From the NCBI RefSeq assembly GCF_017795745.1, contig NZ_CP059067.1, positions 558,001 through 622,000 of the forward strand: 64,000 nucleotides of DNA, read 5' to 3'. This document shows positions 62,201 through 64,000 of this stretch, one piece after another. The stretch comes from Rhizobacter sp. AJA081-3. Its GTDB lineage: Bacteria; Pseudomonadota; Gammaproteobacteria; Burkholderiales; Burkholderiaceae_C. The notes under the pieces were generated by a model that was not told the DNA's origin, did not search any database, and saw only the letters and a program-made list of their open reading frames with translations. The position numbers and the translations under genes are program-made. Each line of letters opens with the position of its first letter. The first letter of the stretch is position 1.

Positions 62201-63419
62201 CGAGCGTGAGCGGCCCGTCGAGCAGCATGGCCGGGGCGCGCGCATCCAGGCGCTGCGGCTGCAGGGCCTTCAACGTGGCCTCGAGTCGCCAGCCCTCGCG
62301 AGACCAGTGCCCCTGGCCCTGCAGCCGGCCGGCCGGCTCGCGCGGCGTGCCGAGTTCGGCTTCGAAGGTGCGCACTTCCAGCCGCGTCGGGTCGTCGGGC
62401 CGCGCGCGCAGCTCGATCCCCAGGCTCTGCGCGGGCAGCCGGCCCTCGTTCCAGCGGCCTGGAGCGGCGTTGTCCAGCCGTGCCGTCACCTGCGCAGGCT
62501 CGCTCGCAGAGCGTGTCTTGGCGACCGCGCTGCCGCTGATCGCCGTCACGGGCGCGGCCGGGTGGAAGGCGGAGAGGTCCAGCCCCTTCGCCTTCGCATC
62601 CAGATCGCCCAGCGGCCAGGCCTCGAACGGGCGCAAGGCGGCGCTGAGGTCGAGCGACTGGGCCGGCAGCGGCTTGCCACCCGGCGCGACCGTGGGCTGT
62701 GCCCGCACGGTGGCGATCAGTGCCGGCGCCGCCATCGAACCGGCCAACGAAGCCTGGGCCGACCATTGCAACTCTGCCGGGGTACCGTCCTGCGCCAGCG
62801 ACAGGGTGGCCTGCAGCGGCAGTGGTGCGGCACTGCCCAGCGTCGCGCTGCCCTGGGCGCGCAGCCGATCGAAGCCGAGCGAGAGGCCGTCGAGACGATG
62901 CAGCGAGCCGCCCTCGGCACCGAGGTGGATGCGGGCGCGCAGCTCGCGCAGCGGCGTGGCGCCCAGCGGCACGGCGCGCAGCGTCTGCACTTCGACCGAC
63001 TTCACCTGCAGCTCGAACGGAAGCGCCAGCGACTCGGGCGCCGGGCTCGGCGTCGAGGCCGGGGTGCCGGGCTTCAGGTCGACGGCATCCGCGGCCAGAC
63101 GTTCGATCACGACGTGCGGCCGCCAGCTCCCGTCGAAGCTGATGCGCAGCCCACGCCACGACGCGCCTTCGATCGTCAGCAGGCCGCCACGCGGCAGGCT
63201 GATCGTGAGGCGCTGCACGTCCAGGTCGCCACCGAGCAGCGAACCGCGCACGCCGCTGGCCTGCAGGCCCGGCGCGCGAGCCAGCGACCAGGCGGCACCC
63301 GCCTCGGTGCGCAGCAGCCACAGCGCCGCCGCGACCGCGCAGGAGGCGACCGCCAGCACGATCAAGGCCGACCATCCCCAGCGGGCCCAGGCGGGCGAGC
63401 GAGCTTGTCTCGGCTCCAT
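59271..63419 (-). CDS. tamB: TamB: translocation and assembly module inner-membrane protein
   Basis: 1382 residues from ATG 63419. An N-terminal signal anchor (SALIVLAVASCAVAAALWLL) is followed by a very long periplasmic beta-rich region of AsmA/TamB type and a C-terminal DUF490 domain (LDVRVGVAITGTAVNPRVRLFSEPELSD, TDQLTRAIGLDEVSVRQS). It spans the periplasm and works with TamA in outer-membrane protein or phospholipid transfer. The tamA stop is 4 bases upstream. Confidence 0.93.
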   Translation of the reverse strand: MEPRQARSPAWARWGWSALIVLAVASCAVAAALWLLRTEAGAAWSLARAPGLQASGVRGSLLGGDLDVQRLTISLPRGGLLTIEGASWRGLRISFDGSWRPHVVIERLAADAVDLKPGTPASTPSPAPESLALPFELQVKSVEVQTLRAVPLGATPLRELRARIHLGAEGGSLHRLDGLSLGFDRLRAQGSATLGSAAPLPLQATLSLAQDGTPAELQWSAQASLAGSMAAPALIATVRAQPTVAPGGKPLPAQSLDLSAALRPFEAWPLGDLDAKAKGLDLSAFHPAAPVTAISGSAVAKTRSASEPAQVTARLDNAAPGRWNEGRLPAQSLGIELRARPDDPTRLEVRTFEAELGTPREPAGRLQGQGHWSREGWRLEATLKALQPQRLDARAPAMLLDGPLTLDGSAPAAAVQTLAARGELNGKVLDRGTARAVRLRLDGDWRREAGADRITLRDAQAEAGGARASVKASASRAAPGTAWQLKGQATLAAFDPAVWWPGREDSPWRRGPHRLNANSEFDLTLPPAGPGRALDRLATLRGQATAVLTDSVLAGVPLRGQLSLRGAAAGALQATAQAELDGNRLDAEGRIGLAAGGADDRWQLTLQAPTLAKLAPLARLAGADTAGKPLGGALTAELQASGRWPAISSTGKAQATELQAGSLALKSGSARWQAGTTLDAPVDAEFDLAGLVLGAARFENAELRAQGSGRAHRLELSASSNARPPGWTEALPTAPTSIDTKNGTLASLQMQGGFVAGSAGAIDGWRGTLQQLEARPAGGTAATAAWLRTRDVAVQVLGLDAGPQQLLLQAGRAELFGAALRWDRLAWQAAQGGTPARIDAKAEMEPLTIAPLLARLQPDFGWGGDLAVTGRLELRSAPTFAADIVVERSRGDLSVTDETGTQALGLTDLRLGLNVADGVWSFTQGLAGSTVGVAAGAFVARTSPQSTWPSPDTPVSGVLELQVANLGTWGTWVPAGWRIGGALSASAGIGGKFGAPEYTGAVRGTRLSVRNFLQGVNVTDGEVAIVLQGATARIERFTARGGAGTLELGGDASFGASPLARLQLEAKRFQLLGRVDRRIVVSGNSTLQIERDKFTLGGRLAVDEGLIDFTRSDAPGLSDDVTVSRRPARAADPQMAEPKPAASNARAPTIDMDVRLDLGEQLRVKGRGLDTGLRGELRLTAPGGRLAVNGTVRTAGGTYAAYGQKLEIDRGNLVFNGAAENPRLDIEATRPNLDVRVGVAITGTAVNPRVRLFSEPELSDLDKLSWLVLGRASDGLGRTDTALLQRAALALLTGDGEGPTDQLTRAIGLDEVSVRQSDGEVRETVISLGKQLSRRWYVGYERSLNATAGSWQLIYRIAQRFTLRAQSGEDSSLDVIWTWRWN

Positions 63420-63423
63420 GGGG

Positions 63424-64000
63424 CTAGAACGCAATGCCCACGCTCAGGTGCATGCGCAATGCCTTCGCCTCTTCGCCATAGGCCAGGTCCACGCGCAGCG
63501 GCCCCACCGGGCTGCGCCAGCGCAGGCCCACGCCGTAGCCGTAGACAGGCTTCAGGTCGGTCCAGCGCTGGGCTGCGTTGCCGGCATCGACGAACACTGC
63601 CCACCAGACGGCAGGCATCTTCGACGAGATGGGCCGGGCGATCTCGGCGCTGCCGGTGAACATGGTGCGTCCGCTGGCGACGGCGCCGTCGACCAGCGGG
63701 CCGAGCGTGCGGTAGGCGTAGCCGCGCACCGAGTCGTCGCCGCCCGCACGGAACAGCAGCGTGTCGGGAATGCCGACGGTGTCGCGCGCGAACACCTGGC
63801 CGGCCTCGACGCGCGCGCTGGCGTACCACGACGCGCCGAGCGGCTGGTACAGCGTGTAGCGCGCATAACCGCGGGCGAAAGGCCCGTTCTCCTCGGTCGA
63901 GTTGAGCGCGCGGCCGAGTGCGGTCTGCAGCGACAGCGTGTAGCCGTGGGTCGGCAGCAGTGCGCTGTCCACATCGCGGAACACCCAGTGGTAGTTGGCC
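63424..64000 (-). CDS. tamA: TamA: BamA-family outer-membrane protein (3' part, runs off the window)
   Basis: Only the last about 191 residues are inside the window. They form the C-terminal part of an Omp85 beta-barrel: RAGGDDSVRGYAYRTLGP is the lid-loop (VRGY) motif of the BamA/TamA family, followed by VDAGNAAQRW and YGYGVGLRWRSPVGPLRVDLAYG. The last residue is Phe (SVGIAF), the usual outer-membrane assembly signal. Start lies beyond position 64000. Pairing with tamB supports TamA. Confidence 0.92.
   Translation of the reverse strand, partial: ANYHWVFRDVDSALLPTHGYTLSLQTALGRALNSTEENGPFARGYARYTLYQPLGASWYASARVEAGQVFARDTVGIPDTLLFRAGGDDSVRGYAYRTLGPLVDGAVASGRTMFTGSAEIARPISSKMPAVWWAVFVDAGNAAQRWTDLKPVYGYGVGLRWRSPVGPLRVDLAYGEEAKALRMHLSVGIAF

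Noticed and set aside
60849-63659. A 936-codon plus-strand frame opposite tamB
   Set aside because: Antisense shadow of TamB, low complexity in Arg/Gln/Gly, no similarity to a protein family.

Overview
This 64 kb window is chromosomal DNA of a high-GC betaproteobacterium, most likely Burkholderiales (the Leptothrix/Rubrivivax/Methylibium/Roseateles side). The evidence is strong G/C third positions, GTG starts, dense ATGA-coupled operons, and conserved Burkholderiales gene orders: HIT-DUF971-ubiE-Tim44 ... ubiJ-ubiB, aspS-nudB-EEP-clsB and ctpA-moeB. No phage, transposon, CRISPR array or rRNA was seen. One tRNA-Arg(CCT) is present.

Layout. 1-2115: a secreted subtilisin-like protease behind a promoter, a c-di-GMP-I (GEMM-I) riboswitch and a hairpin that buries its ribosome binding site. 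2143-11733: HIT protein, DUF971, ubiE, a Tim44-domain protein, then ubiJ and ubiB. This ubiquinone row is interrupted by four opposite-strand sugar-nucleotide genes (4620-9542) for exopolysaccharide precursors. 11767-14071: orphan polyamine-type binding protein, FmdB, DUF502. 14175-18487: aspS, terminator, nudB, EEP hydrolase, cardiolipin synthase. 18498-21990: exonuclease and ATP-dependent ligase of the 'ligase-associated' repair module, plus a lipoprotein. The module's DEXH helicase is about 17 kb away (37993-40464), coupled to a DUF1232 protein and a secreted thermonuclease.

22069-29895: a methyltransferase; then a minus-strand row of menG-like ubiE paralogue, menA-like prenyltransferase, TctC-type binding protein, COQ10-like protein and asparaginase. 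Divergent to it is a HemN-like radical SAM gene behind a near-ideal FNR-type site; cytochrome c and DUF748 follow. 29990-36656: EamA transporter, DUF429 protein and a complete NAD-reducing [NiFe] hydrogenase operon hoxFUYHW, divergent to a diguanylate cyclase. Together these suggest respiratory and redox flexibility (ubiquinone plus a naphthoquinone, H2 oxidation or evolution, oxygen-responsive control).

41349-49614: arginase, LOG-family protein, then a sulfolactate degradation cluster: sulfite/sulfate exporter, GntR regulator, suyA, suyB, slcC, comC and an slcH-like binding protein. The two dehydrogenases would interconvert sulfolactate enantiomers through sulfopyruvate, and SuyAB would release sulfite and pyruvate. 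49665-64000: a lipoprotein resembling a glycoside hydrolase, moeB, ctpA, a divergent iron-type ABC ATPase/permease pair around a Fur box, LysR and DUF2917 genes, msrB-msrA, tRNA-Arg, and tamB with the 3' part of tamA running off the edge.
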